Positions 54,397 through 63,500 of a stretch of 64,000 nucleotides of DNA are shown here, piece by piece. The stretch spans positions 812,405 through 876,404 of the forward strand of contig NZ_LMNI01000010.1 of assembly GCF_001422925.1 (NCBI RefSeq), read 5' to 3'. The notes beneath the pieces were generated by a model. That model saw only the letters and a list, made by a program, of their open reading frames with translations, was not told the DNA's origin and searched no databases. Numbering within the stretch: position 1 is the stretch's first letter; every line of letters begins with the position of its first letter. The DNA comes from Microbacterium sp. Leaf288. Its GTDB lineage: Bacteria; Actinomycetota; Actinomycetes; Actinomycetales; Microbacteriaceae. A program made the position numbers and the translations under genes.

Positions 54397-55311
54397 TCAC
54401 GCGCGCAGCCACCTGCGGATCGCGAAGCTCGCCGACAGCGCCGCGAGCACCACACCGACCAGGATCAAGACGGGCACCACGAGCCACGCGTCGGCCATGC
54501 CGACCCAGGTCGTGACGAAGTCGACGCGGTTGCGCAGATAGTTGTTCACGCCGAAGTGCACGCCGGCGATCACGGCGGCGCTGGCGAGGATGGATCCGAG
54601 CAGCGCCGCGAAGACACCCTCGAGGATGAACGGAGTCTGGATGAAGCGGTTGGATGCCCCGACCAGGCGCATGATCCCGAGCTCCCGTCTTCGCGCGAAC
54701 GCGGAGAGCCGGATGGTGGTCGCGATCAGCAGCACCGCGGCGATCAGCATGAGCACGGCGATGCCGACCGCGATGTAGGTCGCGATCGTCAGGGCCGAGA
54801 ACAACGGATCGAGGTACTGCATCTGGTCCTTCACCAGCTCGACCCCCTGCATGCCGCTGAAGGCCTCGATGATGACGTCCGACTGCTCGGGGTCGACCAG
54901 CGTGATGCGGAACGTCTCGTTGACCTGATCGGGCGTGATCACGCTCGCGTTCTCTTCGCCGGCGATCTGCAGCAGCTCGTCGTACGCCTGCTGGTGGTCG
55001 AGGAACGTCAGGTCGCGAATGAGAGGCGCCAGCGCGCTGCCCTCGAGCTTCGCGCGCACCTCTTCGACCTGCTCGGGCGACGCCTCGCCGTTCGAGCACG
55101 TCGAGGGCGTCGAGATGCTGGTGCACATGTAGACCGCGACCTGCGCGCGCTCGACCCAGAAGTCGCGCATCGTGCCGATCTGCATCTGCATGAGGATCGC
55201 CGCACCGACGAACGTGAGCGACACGAAGGTGACCAGCACCACCGAGACGACCATCGAGACGTTGCGCCGGAGGCCCGTGAAAGCCTCCGACATGATGAGT
55301 CCGAACCTCAT
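54397..55311 (-). CDS. ftsX: Cell division protein FtsX
   Basis: 304 residues: cytoplasmic N-terminus, first transmembrane helix (about 20-45, NVSMVVSVVLVTFVSLTFVG), a large extracellular loop (about 46-165, with two cysteines in MCTSISTPSTC), then three more helices with AFARRRELGIMRLVGASNRF. In actinobacteria FtsX and FtsE activate a cell-wall hydrolase (RipC) through this loop. It overlaps ftsE by 4 bp. Confidence 0.95.
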   Translation of the reverse strand: MRFGLIMSEAFTGLRRNVSMVVSVVLVTFVSLTFVGAAILMQMQIGTMRDFWVERAQVAVYMCTSISTPSTCSNGEASPEQVEEVRAKLEGSALAPLIRDLTFLDHQQAYDELLQIAGEENASVITPDQVNETFRITLVDPEQSDVIIEAFSGMQGVELVKDQMQYLDPLFSALTIATYIAVGIAVLMLIAAVLLIATTIRLSAFARRRELGIMRLVGASNRFIQTPFILEGVFAALLGSILASAAVIAGVHFGVNNYLRNRVDFVTTWVGMADAWLVVPVLILVGVVLAALSASFAIRRWLRA

Positions 55312-56444
55312 GAGGTGGGCCCCACTTCGTCGTCAGGATCGGTGGCGCCGAGGCCGAGCCGATCGGCGAGACCGAGCTCCTCGACCTGCAGCTCGACGGC
55401 GTCGACGAGCGGGATCGGCTGGGTGTGGGTGGGCTTCGCGGGAGCGGATGCCTCGGCCGCGGGCGCGGGTTCGACGACCGGCTCCTCGAGGGCCTGCGCA
55501 AGGCCCTCCGCCTGCTGCGCCTCTGCGGCCGTGACGGCGACAGCGGCTGCTGCGGCGGCCGCAGCCGCCGCGACACCGGCGGCCGGCGACGCCGCATCCG
55601 GTTCCACGCCGACGAGCTCCTCGTCATCCTGCACGGCCGTCGGATCGAGGCCTGCGGCGGCAGCGATCGCGGCCTCGCGCTGCACCTCGAGCACCGCGGT
55701 CAGGGCGGCGACCGCGGCGGCGCCGCGCTCCGGCTCTGGAGCGAGGCTCGGCAGGCTCGACCGGTCGCCGTACCCGCCGTGGCGCTCGTCGCGGATGATC
55801 TCGCCGTGGCGCAGCTCGATGACGCGGCGCTGCATCTGGTCGACGAAGCCCGCCTCGTGCGTGGCCATCACGACAGTGGTGCCGCCCGCGTTGATGCGCG
55901 CGAGCAGCTGCATGATGTCGATGGATGTCGCGGGGTCGAGGTTTCCGGTCGGCTCGTCCGCGAGCAGGATCTGGGGCCGATTCACCAGCGCACGCGCGAT
56001 CGCGACGCGCTGTTGCTCACCGCCCGACAGCTCGTGCGGGAACCTTTTCTCCTTGCCGGCGAGGCCGACGAGCGCGAGCACCTCGGGGACCGCCTGCTGG
56101 ATGAAGCCTCTCGACGATCCGATGACCTGCAGCGTGAAAGCGACGTTCTGGAACACGGTCTTGGTCGGCAGCAGCCGGAAGTCCTGGAAGACCGCCCCCA
56201 CATGGCGCCGGAAGTACGGAACCTTGCGGTTCGACAGCGTGCGCAGGTCGCGACCGAGGACGACCACACGCCCTTCGGACGGCGTCTCCTCGCGGAGGAT
56301 CAGACGGAGGCAGGACGACTTGCCGGAGCCCGACGCACCGACGAGGAAGACGAACTCCCCGCGCAGCACCTCGAAGTCGACATCGCTCAGGGCGGGTTTG
56401 GAAGTGCCGCGAAAGCGCTTCGTGACGTTTTCGAACCGGATCAT
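55308..56444 (-). CDS. ftsE: Cell division ATP-binding protein FtsE with a long Ala-rich C-terminal extension
   Basis: 378 residues, against about 220-230 for typical FtsE. The ABC core (1-225) is standard: MIRFENVTKRFRG, Walker A GASGSGKSS, signature LSGGEQQRVAIARALV, Walker B LLADEPTGNLD, and the switch VVMATHEAGFVDQMQ. The added tail (about 226-378) is rich in Ala, Glu and Pro, with a run of ten alanines (VAAAAAAAAAAVAV) and a conserved-looking end (HTQPIPLVDAVELQVEELGL). The tail may contact FtsZ or membrane partners, or be disordered. ATGA overlap with ftsX. Confidence 0.95.
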   Translation of the reverse strand: MIRFENVTKRFRGTSKPALSDVDFEVLRGEFVFLVGASGSGKSSCLRLILREETPSEGRVVVLGRDLRTLSNRKVPYFRRHVGAVFQDFRLLPTKTVFQNVAFTLQVIGSSRGFIQQAVPEVLALVGLAGKEKRFPHELSGGEQQRVAIARALVNRPQILLADEPTGNLDPATSIDIMQLLARINAGGTTVVMATHEAGFVDQMQRRVIELRHGEIIRDERHGGYGDRSSLPSLAPEPERGAAAVAALTAVLEVQREAAIAAAAGLDPTAVQDDEELVGVEPDAASPAAGVAAAAAAAAAAVAVTAAEAQQAEGLAQALEEPVVEPAPAAEASAPAKPTHTQPIPLVDAVELQVEELGLADRLGLGATDPDDEVGPTS

Positions 56445-56529
56445 GGCCTAACGAGCCTATGCGGACGCCACCGGCCCCGGTCCAGCGACACTCATCGTTT
56501 GCGCATCGGTTCGCCGAGTGCGGGCTGGA

Positions 56530-57642
56530 TCAGTCGTCGTCGTCTTTGCGCTTGCGCCAGCGGATGCCGGCGGAGATGAAGCCGTCCAGGTCGCCGTCGA
56601 AGACGATGGCCGGGTTGCCCACCTCGTGGCCGGTGCGGAGATCCTTGACGAGCTGCTGGCCGTACAGGAAGTACGACCGCATCTGGTCGCCCCAGCTCGC
56701 CGTGATCGTGCCCGCGAGCTCCTTCTTCTTCGCCGCCTCTTCCTCGCGCTTGAGCAGGAGCAGGCGGGTCTGGAGCACGCGCATCGCGGCGGCGCGGTTC
56801 TGGATCTGCGACTTCTCGTTCTGCATCGACACGACGATGCCGGTCGGGAGGTGCGTGAGGCGCACGGCCGAGTCCGTCGTGTTGACGGACTGGCCGCCGG
56901 GACCCGACGAGCGGAACACGTCGACGCGCAGGTCGCCCTCGGGGATGTCGACCTCGACGGCCTCCTCCATCACGGGGATGACCTCGACCGCGGCGAACGA
57001 CGTCTGCCGCTTGTCAGCGGAGCCGAACGGGCTGATGCGCGCGAGGCGGTGCGTGCCGGCCTCGACCGACAGCGTGCCGTACGCGTACGGAGCGTCGATC
57101 TCGAACGTCGCCGACTTGATGCCGGCCCCCTCGGCGTACGAGGTGTCCATGACCTTCACCGAGTACTTGTGGCGCTCCGCCCAGCGCAGGTACATGCGCA
57201 GGAGCATCTCCGCGAAGTCTGTGGCGTCGTCGCCGCCCGCGCCCGAGCGGATCGTCACGACCGCGGATCGCTCGTCGTACTCGCCGTCGAGGAGCGTCTG
57301 CACCTCGAGCTGGCTGACGATGTCCTCCAGTTCGGCGATCTCGTGGCGCGCCTCTTCGGCGGAGTCCTCGTCGTCCATCTCGTTGGCGAGCTCGACGAGC
57401 ACATCGAGATCGTCGAGGCGCTGCTCGACGTCCGTGACGCGCTTGAGCTCGGCCTGGCGGTGGCTGAGGGCGCTGGTGACCTTCTGCGCCTTCTCGACGT
57501 CATCCCACAGATTGGGGGCGCCGGCCTCCTCGCTGAGTCGGGCGATGTCGGCGTTGAGTGCCTCGACGTCGACCACGGCCTTGATGTCGGCGAACGTGGA
57601 ACGCAGGGCCTGGATGTCGGCGGAGGGATCGAAGTCGAGCAT
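56530..57642 (-). CDS. prfB: Peptide chain release factor 2
   Basis: 370 residues. The anticodon-like SPF motif of RF2 appears in [14 protein letters not shown] (recognises UGA and UAA), and the catalytic GGQ in [18 protein letters not shown]. The N-terminus is complete in one frame ([17 protein letters not shown]), so the autoregulatory +1 frameshift of E. coli prfB is absent, as in other high-GC actinobacteria. It heads the prfB-ftsE-ftsX-smpB order. Only 25 bp separate it from the divergent MFS gene. Confidence 0.97.
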   Translation of the reverse strand: MLDFDPSADIQALRSTFADIKAVVDVEALNADIARLSEEAGAPNLWDDVEKAQKVTSALSHRQAELKRVTDVEQRLDDLDVLVELANEMDDEDSAEEARHEIAELEDIVSQLEVQTLLDGEYDERSAVVTIRSGAGGDDATDFAEMLLRMYLRWAERHKYSVKVMDTSYAEGAGIKSATFEIDAPYAYGTLSVEAGTHRLARISPFGSADKRQTSFAAVEVIPVMEEAVEVDIPEGDLRVDVFRSSGPGGQSVNTTDSAVRLTHLPTGIVVSMQNEKSQIQNRAAAMRVLQTRLLLLKREEEAAKKKELAGTITASWGDQMRSYFLYGQQLVKDLRTGHEVGNPAIVFDGDLDGFISAGIRWRKRKDDDD

Positions 57643-57667
57643 GACACTCCAGACTAACGTGGAAGCG

Positions 57668-58981
57668 ATGACCGATCACGCAGGCTCCCCCACCGCCCGT
57701 GACGTGCTGTGGCGGTTCGGGCCGATGGTCTACGGCCCCACCGTACTGTTCGCGCTCGGCGAGGGCGCCGTCATCCCGCTGATCCCCGTCATCGCCGCAC
57801 AGCTCGGAGCGGATGTCGCGACCGCCGCCCTCGTCGCCTCCGCGCTCGTCGTGGGGCAGCTCTGCGGCAACATCCCCGCCGGCTGGGCGGTCGCCCGCGT
57901 CGGCGAGCGGCTGACCATGGTGATCGCTGGAGTCGTCTCCCTCGGCGGGGTGGTGGGCATGGCGCTGGCACCGTCGCTCGGCATCTTCGCCCTCGCGGTC
58001 TTCCTCATCGGCTTCTGCGCCGCCGCCTTCGGCCTGGCCCGCCATTCGTTCATGACGACCCGCGTCCCCCTGGCGTTCCGCGCCCGCGCACTGTCACTGC
58101 TGGGCGGCACGTTCCGTCTCGGCATGTTCGTCGGACCGTTCGTCGCGGCCGGCCTTCTCGCCCTGTTCGGCGACGAGCACGCCACGATCTGGTTCTTCGG
58201 CGGATGCCTCGTGGCCACGGTCCTGCTGGTGCTCCTCGGCCCCGACCCCGAGAAGCAGTTCCTCATGCCGCAGGAGCAGGCGGCACGCGACGCTTCCGTC
58301 GACACCGAAGACACGGGTGAGCCGGTTACCGGTTCGATCCGCCTTCCGCGGAAGAAGACCTCCGGCACCGGTCCCGGAACCGGCGTGATCCGCACGATGT
58401 GGCGGCACCGCCGTATGCTGTCGACGCTCGGCCTGGCCGCGGCATCCCTGTCCGCCGTCCGTTCGGCGCGCCAGGTCGTACTGCCGCTGTGGGGTGTGTC
58501 GATCGGCCTCGACGCGCAGACGATCGCCCTCGTGGTCGGCATCTCGGGTGCGATCGACTTCGCCCTGTTCTACGCGAGCGGCCAGGTCATGGACCGCTTC
58601 GGTCGACTGTGGGCGGCCCTGCCGGCCATGATCCTGATGGGTGCGGGCTTCGTCGCCCTCGCGTTCACGCACGACCTCCCCCAGGCCGCGATGTGGTTCG
58701 CGATGTTCGCGGCGGTCCTGGGCGTGGGCAACGGCCTGTCGAGCGGCATCCTGCTGACCCTCGGCGCCGACGTCGCGCCCAAGGCGGACCCGGCGCCCTT
58801 CCTCGGCTCGTGGCGAACGCTCACCGACGCGGGGGGCGCGGTCGCACCGCTGCTCGTATCGGGCATCGCCGCCGTCGCCTCGCTTTCCGTCGCGGCCGGG
58901 ATCATGGGCGCGATCGGCCTCGTCGGCGCGCTCGCCTTCGTGCGGTGGGTGCCGCGCCACGTACCGCGGGCCCGCGCATGA
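57668..58981 (+). CDS. MFS transporter
   Basis: 437 residues, twelve transmembrane segments with a long charged central loop (about 200-240, [20 protein letters not shown] onward). [20 protein letters not shown] begins helix 1, [20 protein letters not shown] is motif A-like, and [20 protein letters not shown] repeats it in the second half. The substrate is unknown. It overlaps the next gene by 4 bp (ATGA). Confidence 0.85.
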   Translation: MTDHAGSPTARDVLWRFGPMVYGPTVLFALGEGAVIPLIPVIAAQLGADVATAALVASALVVGQLCGNIPAGWAVARVGERLTMVIAGVVSLGGVVGMALAPSLGIFALAVFLIGFCAAAFGLARHSFMTTRVPLAFRARALSLLGGTFRLGMFVGPFVAAGLLALFGDEHATIWFFGGCLVATVLLVLLGPDPEKQFLMPQEQAARDASVDTEDTGEPVTGSIRLPRKKTSGTGPGTGVIRTMWRHRRMLSTLGLAAASLSAVRSARQVVLPLWGVSIGLDAQTIALVVGISGAIDFALFYASGQVMDRFGRLWAALPAMILMGAGFVALAFTHDLPQAAMWFAMFAAVLGVGNGLSSGILLTLGADVAPKADPAPFLGSWRTLTDAGGAVAPLLVSGIAAVASLSVAAGIMGAIGLVGALAFVRWVPRHVPRARA

Positions 58982-59310
58982 GCGAGGTCGTGACCTTCTG
59001 CCGCAGCCGCAATGACGGGCGGCGCTGCACACGACCCCTCGGGCACGCGGGACTGCACCGCCACCGGACGATCATGTGGTCGGATGCCGGGGCGGATCCC
59101 GCGCACTGCTCCGGCTCGGGCGAGCCGGGCGAGCCCGCCGCACCCCTCGACGACGGCTTCCCCGACGGCCGCGCGCTGTGCCCGGTGTGCCTGAGGTTCA
59201 TCCCGCTCGACGCTGACAGCCGCCTCCTCGCGCACGACACCGCCGACGAGACGGAGACGGATGTCGAGGCATCCCGCCGCCGCGACTGGCTGAACGCTCA
59301 CGGCTGGTAG
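58978..59310 (+). CDS. Small Cys/His-rich protein
   Basis: 110 residues. The N-terminal part FCRSRNDGRRCTRPLGHAGL, HRHRTIMW has two cysteines and several histidines spaced as in a small zinc site, and LCPVCLRFIPLD adds a CxxC pair in the second half. It is translated with the MFS gene through ATGA. No family is recognised. It could be a zinc-binding accessory protein. Confidence 0.65.
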   Translation: MSEVVTFCRSRNDGRRCTRPLGHAGLHRHRTIMWSDAGADPAHCSGSGEPGEPAAPLDDGFPDGRALCPVCLRFIPLDADSRLLAHDTADETETDVEASRRRDWLNAHGW

Positions 59311-59434
59311 CACTCGCCGCGGCTTCGAGACCGGCCGTGTGCGCCGAGACCGGGGTTCCCTCCCGAAACCCACGCGCTCACCAGCGGTTTCGCGGCATCA
59401 CACGGGTTCGCGATGAAGCGCGGGCCGCCGAAGG

Positions 59435-60451
59435 TCAGACCCAGGCGCGCCGCACGGCCTCTGCGCCGAGCTGCATGCGCGTGGTGACCCCGGCGGTGTC
59501 CATCAGGTCGGCCACTCGGCGCTGGACCGTTCGCAGCGAGATGCCGAGCTGCGCGGCGGCTGCGGCATCCGTCACCCCCAACAGGAGCAATCGCAGAAGA
59601 TCGCGGTCCACGTCCTCGGTGGTCGGCGCCGCGGCGATCGGAAGGAACTCGGTGGCGGCCCGCCAGTACTCCTCGAAGATCGATGACACGAGGTCGAGCA
59701 GGCCGCTCGGATGGATGAGAAGGGCGCCGAAGCCCTGGTCCTCGTCCTGCGAGTGCATGGGCACCAGCGCCATCTGGTCGTCGGCGATGAACATGCGCGT
59801 CGGCAGCGTCGGCAGCACCCGGATCTCCTCGCCGATCTGAGCCATCTCGCGGGCCGCCGCGAGGAATCCGGGTCGCTCGAGCACAGCGCTCTCGACGATC
59901 ACGCGGTATCGCACACCGCGTGCGAGAGCGCGGTCCTCCTCGATGTTGTCCTCGCCGCTGAGCAGCGCGATCTCGTGGAGCACGAGCACCCGCACCTGCT
60001 CGATCGAAGCGGCCTGCAGCTGCGCCACGCGCTGGCGCACGGCGTCGTCGCCGATGACCACGTCGACCACGTCCGCGATGCTGCGCTGCTCCGCGGAACG
60101 CCGGTAGAGATCGCTCAGCTCGACGAGCGCTTCGTGTGCGCGGGTCAGCCCGCGCTCGCGCTCGAGCAGCAGCGGACGCAGCGAGATCGACGGCGGGGAT
60201 GCCACGAACCGGTCGCTCGCCGACGCCTGGCGTGCGAGCAGCCCGAGCCGCTCCAGCTCGGCGACGATCGGCCTCACGCGCGGCAGCGACATGCTGAGCA
60301 GCGAGGCGATCTCGGCCGTGGACGCGGAGGGCTGCTGCAGGACGCACCGATAGACGGACGTATGGGCCTCGTCGAGGCCGAGCGCGTCGAGCACGGTCAC
60401 CTTCTCCATGTGGTCCATCGTCACCCGCCGACCCTGGCGGATGATGGCCAT
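59435..60451 (-). CDS. TrmB-like/LuxR-type transcriptional regulator
   Basis: 338 residues: an N-terminal TrmB-like winged helix (about 24-80, TSVYRCVLQQPSASTAEIAS, LLSMSLPRVRPIVAELERLG), a central sensor-like region of helices and strands (about 95-255), and a C-terminal LuxR-like helix-turn-helix (about 275-335, LLLLGVTDAAAAAQLGISLR, TVQRRVADLMDTAGVTTRMQ). The start at 60451 has GGAG 7 nt upstream; 60418 is an alternative. It is divergent from a large secreted protease gene with an 81-bp shared region, so it is the likely regulator of that gene. Confidence 0.83.
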   Translation of the reverse strand: MAIIRQGRRVTMDHMEKVTVLDALGLDEAHTSVYRCVLQQPSASTAEIASLLSMSLPRVRPIVAELERLGLLARQASASDRFVASPPSISLRPLLLERERGLTRAHEALVELSDLYRRSAEQRSIADVVDVVIGDDAVRQRVAQLQAASIEQVRVLVLHEIALLSGEDNIEEDRALARGVRYRVIVESAVLERPGFLAAAREMAQIGEEIRVLPTLPTRMFIADDQMALVPMHSQDEDQGFGALLIHPSGLLDLVSSIFEEYWRAATEFLPIAAAPTTEDVDRDLLRLLLLGVTDAAAAAQLGISLRTVQRRVADLMDTAGVTTRMQLGAEAVRRAWV

Positions 60452-60493
60452 GGCATTTCTCCGCCATCCACTTTATGCACTCCGGCCACGAAG

Positions 60494-60516
60494 GTGGGGG
60501 TTACACGGATCCCCAC
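60494..60516. promoter_or_regulatory. Inverted repeat between regulator and protease
   Basis: GTGGGG (60494-60499) and CCCCAC (60511-60516) are inverted copies 11 nt apart, 17 bp before the protease start. A candidate operator for the divergent regulator. Confidence 0.35.
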
Positions 60517-60532
60517 ACCGGAAGGCTCGCGC

Positions 60533-63500
60533 ATGTCACGACCCCAGCCCTTCGGCCGTCGCCTCGGACCGATCGTCGCCGCCACAAGCGGACTGGCGAT
60601 CGGCATCGCAGGCATCGGCCTCGCCTCGCTCCCGGCGGCCGCCGCCGCCCCCGCCCCCAGCGGTCCCCCCACCGCCGGCGCGGTCGCCGGCAGCCCGCAC
60701 ACGGTCACCCTGATCACGGGCGACCACGTCACCGTCACCGACCTGACCGACGGCACCCACGCGGTGTCGATCGACACCGCGGTCGAGGGCGCCGGCGCCC
60801 GCACGTACGAGGCGGCGGGCGACCTGCACGTCGTCCCCGACGCGGCGATGCCGTATCTGGCGTCGGGTGCCCTCGACGAGGACCTGTTCAACGTGTCGCT
60901 GCTCATCGAGTACGGCTACGACGACGCGTCCGTCGACGCGACGCCGATCATCGTCGAACAGGATGCGGCCGCGACCCGCTCATACTCCGCACCCGTTCCG
61001 GGTCTCGAGGTGCGGACCCCGCTCGAGAGCATCGGCGGCGCCGCGGCGACGCTCGGACACCAGGACGCGGCATCCGCGTGGCAGGCGCTCTCCACCCCCA
61101 CCGCGCGCAGCTTCTCCGCAGCGCCTGCCCTGGCCGGCGGCATCGAGGCGATCCACCTGGACGGCAAGGTGCGTGCCACGCTCGACTCGAGCGTGCCGTA
61201 CATCCACGCGCCCGAGGCGTGGGCCGAGGGGCACACCGGCGAGGGCGTCACCGTCGCCGTGCTCGACACCGGCTACGACGACACCCACCCCGACCTGCAG
61301 GGCCACGTGCTCCCCGACTCGAAGAGCTTCGTGCCCGGCGAGGAGGTGGCGTCCGATCCGAACGGCCACGGCACGCACGTCGCCTCGACGATCGCCGGCA
61401 CCGGCGCGGCCAGCGGCGGCACCCACCGCGGCGTCGCCGACGGCGCCCAGCTGCTCGTCGGCAAGGTGCTCGGCGCCGACGGCTACGGCCAGGACTCGTG
61501 GATCATCGACGCCATGGAGTGGGCGGGACAGAACGCCCCGATCGTCTCGATGAGCCTCGGCTCGCAGAGCCCCTCCGACGGCAAGGACCTGATGGCGGAG
61601 TCCCTCAACCGGATCTCGGAAGAGACCGGCGCCCTGTTCGTCGTGGCGGCCGGCAACTCGGGCGCTCCCGAGACGATCGGCGCCCCGGGCTCCGCCGAGC
61701 AGGCGCTCACCGTCGGCTCGGTCGACGACCCGTCGGGCGCACTGTCGTGGTTCACCAGCCAGGGCCCGCTCGCGCGGTCGGGTGCGCTCAAGCCCGACGT
61801 CACCGGGCCCGGCAACGACGTCACGGCGGCACGATCCGCCGACAGCGGCGGCGCGGGCAGCTACATCACGATGAGCGGCACCTCCATGGCGACGCCGCAC
61901 GTCGCCGGTGAGGCCGCGATCCTCCTCAGCGCCAACCCCGACTACACGAAGGACCAGCTCAAGGCAGCGATCGCGAGCACCGCGACCGACGTGGGTCACA
62001 CGGCGTACCAGAGCGGCACCGGTGTCGTCGACGTGGCCGCCGCGCTCGGCGCCCCGGTCATCGCGTCCGGTTCGGGCGACTTCGGCATGCTCGTGTGGGG
62101 CGAAGAGGCAACGCCGGTCGAGCGCACCGTCGAGTACACGAACCGCACGGATGCCGACCTCACGGTGGCCCTCACCGCGACGCTCTCCGACACCACGCCG
62201 GGTGGCGGCGACGGCGGGCCCGGCCCGCTGTCGGCCGGGATCGCGTTCGACGCCCTCACCATGGACGTCGACACGCTGACCATCCCCGCGGGCGAGACGC
62301 GTTCGGCGAAGCTGACGGTCGACCCGGCGAAGGTTCCCGCCGGCACGCAGCTGTCGGGCGTGCTCGTGGCGTCGGTCGACGGCGAGGCCGTCACGCGCAC
62401 CGCGCTGGGCACGATCGCGGAGGCGGAGCGCTACGACCTCACGCTCACGGCGACGGACTTCGAGGGCAATCCGACCACCACCTACGCGTTCCTCTGGGAC
62501 CCGGCGACCGAGTGGGCGGAGCCCGTGCTGGTCGAAGGCGAGACCACCCTGCGCCTCATGAAGGGCGACTACACGGTCATGTCGTTCATGGAGCTGAACC
62601 GCACCCCCGACACGATCGCCAGCGTGCTGGTCGGCGAGCCGACGCTCACCCTCGACCAGGACCGCACCGTTGCCCTCGACGCGCGCACGGCCGAGCAGGT
62701 GACCGTCGACGTCGGTCAGAAGGGTCTCGACCCCGTCTTCCGGCGAATGGACGTGACGGTCGACGCGTTCGTGGCGAGCGCGATGATGCCGGTGTGGACC
62801 GACGAGATGTGGGCGCAGCCCATGACCGTCGACGACGCCGACTTCTCGTTCGCGACCCGCTGGCGCCTCCAGACGCCGATGCTGACGGTGTCGTCGGGCA
62901 AGAAGCCGATGGACCTCATCGTGCAGATCGGCTCGACGTTCCTCGACGGCTCGTTCAAGGCAGCCGCCGTGGACGCCGGCAAGGGCAGCGCCGACGAGCT
63001 CGCCGCGGCGGGCGTCGCCGGCAAGATCGCGGTGGTCACTCGATCGGCGGAGGTCTCGGCATCCCAGCGGGCCGCCAACGCGGCCGCCGCCGGCGCGAAG
63101 CTGCTGATCGTCGTCAACGACGCCGATGGCGAGTTCAACGAGTGGGTCGGGTCGGAGGACTACACGACGGATGCCCCGATCCCGGTCGCCGGCGTCAGCG
63201 GTGTCGAGGGGCGCGCGCTGCGCGCACAGCTCGCGCAGAAGAAATCCACGCTCTCCGCGATCGGCGTGCCGACCTCGGACGTGGTCTACGACATCGCGGA
63301 GTTCGGCGACGGTGAGATCCCGTCCGACATGTCGTACGCGCACACCGCCGAGGACCTCGCTCGCATCGACACCCGCTACATCGGGCAGAAGGAGGAGATC
63401 GGCGAGTTCCGCTACGACTTCGTGCCCGGCGCTGAGTACGGCAGCGGGTTCCCGATGCGCACGCAACGGGGCACCGAGCGCCAGGACTGGGTCAACACCG

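Noticed and set aside
56530..57642. Programmed +1 frameshift in prfB
   Set aside because: The N-terminus is in one continuous frame from ATG 57642; no in-frame TGA or slippery CUU-TGA is present near codon 26.
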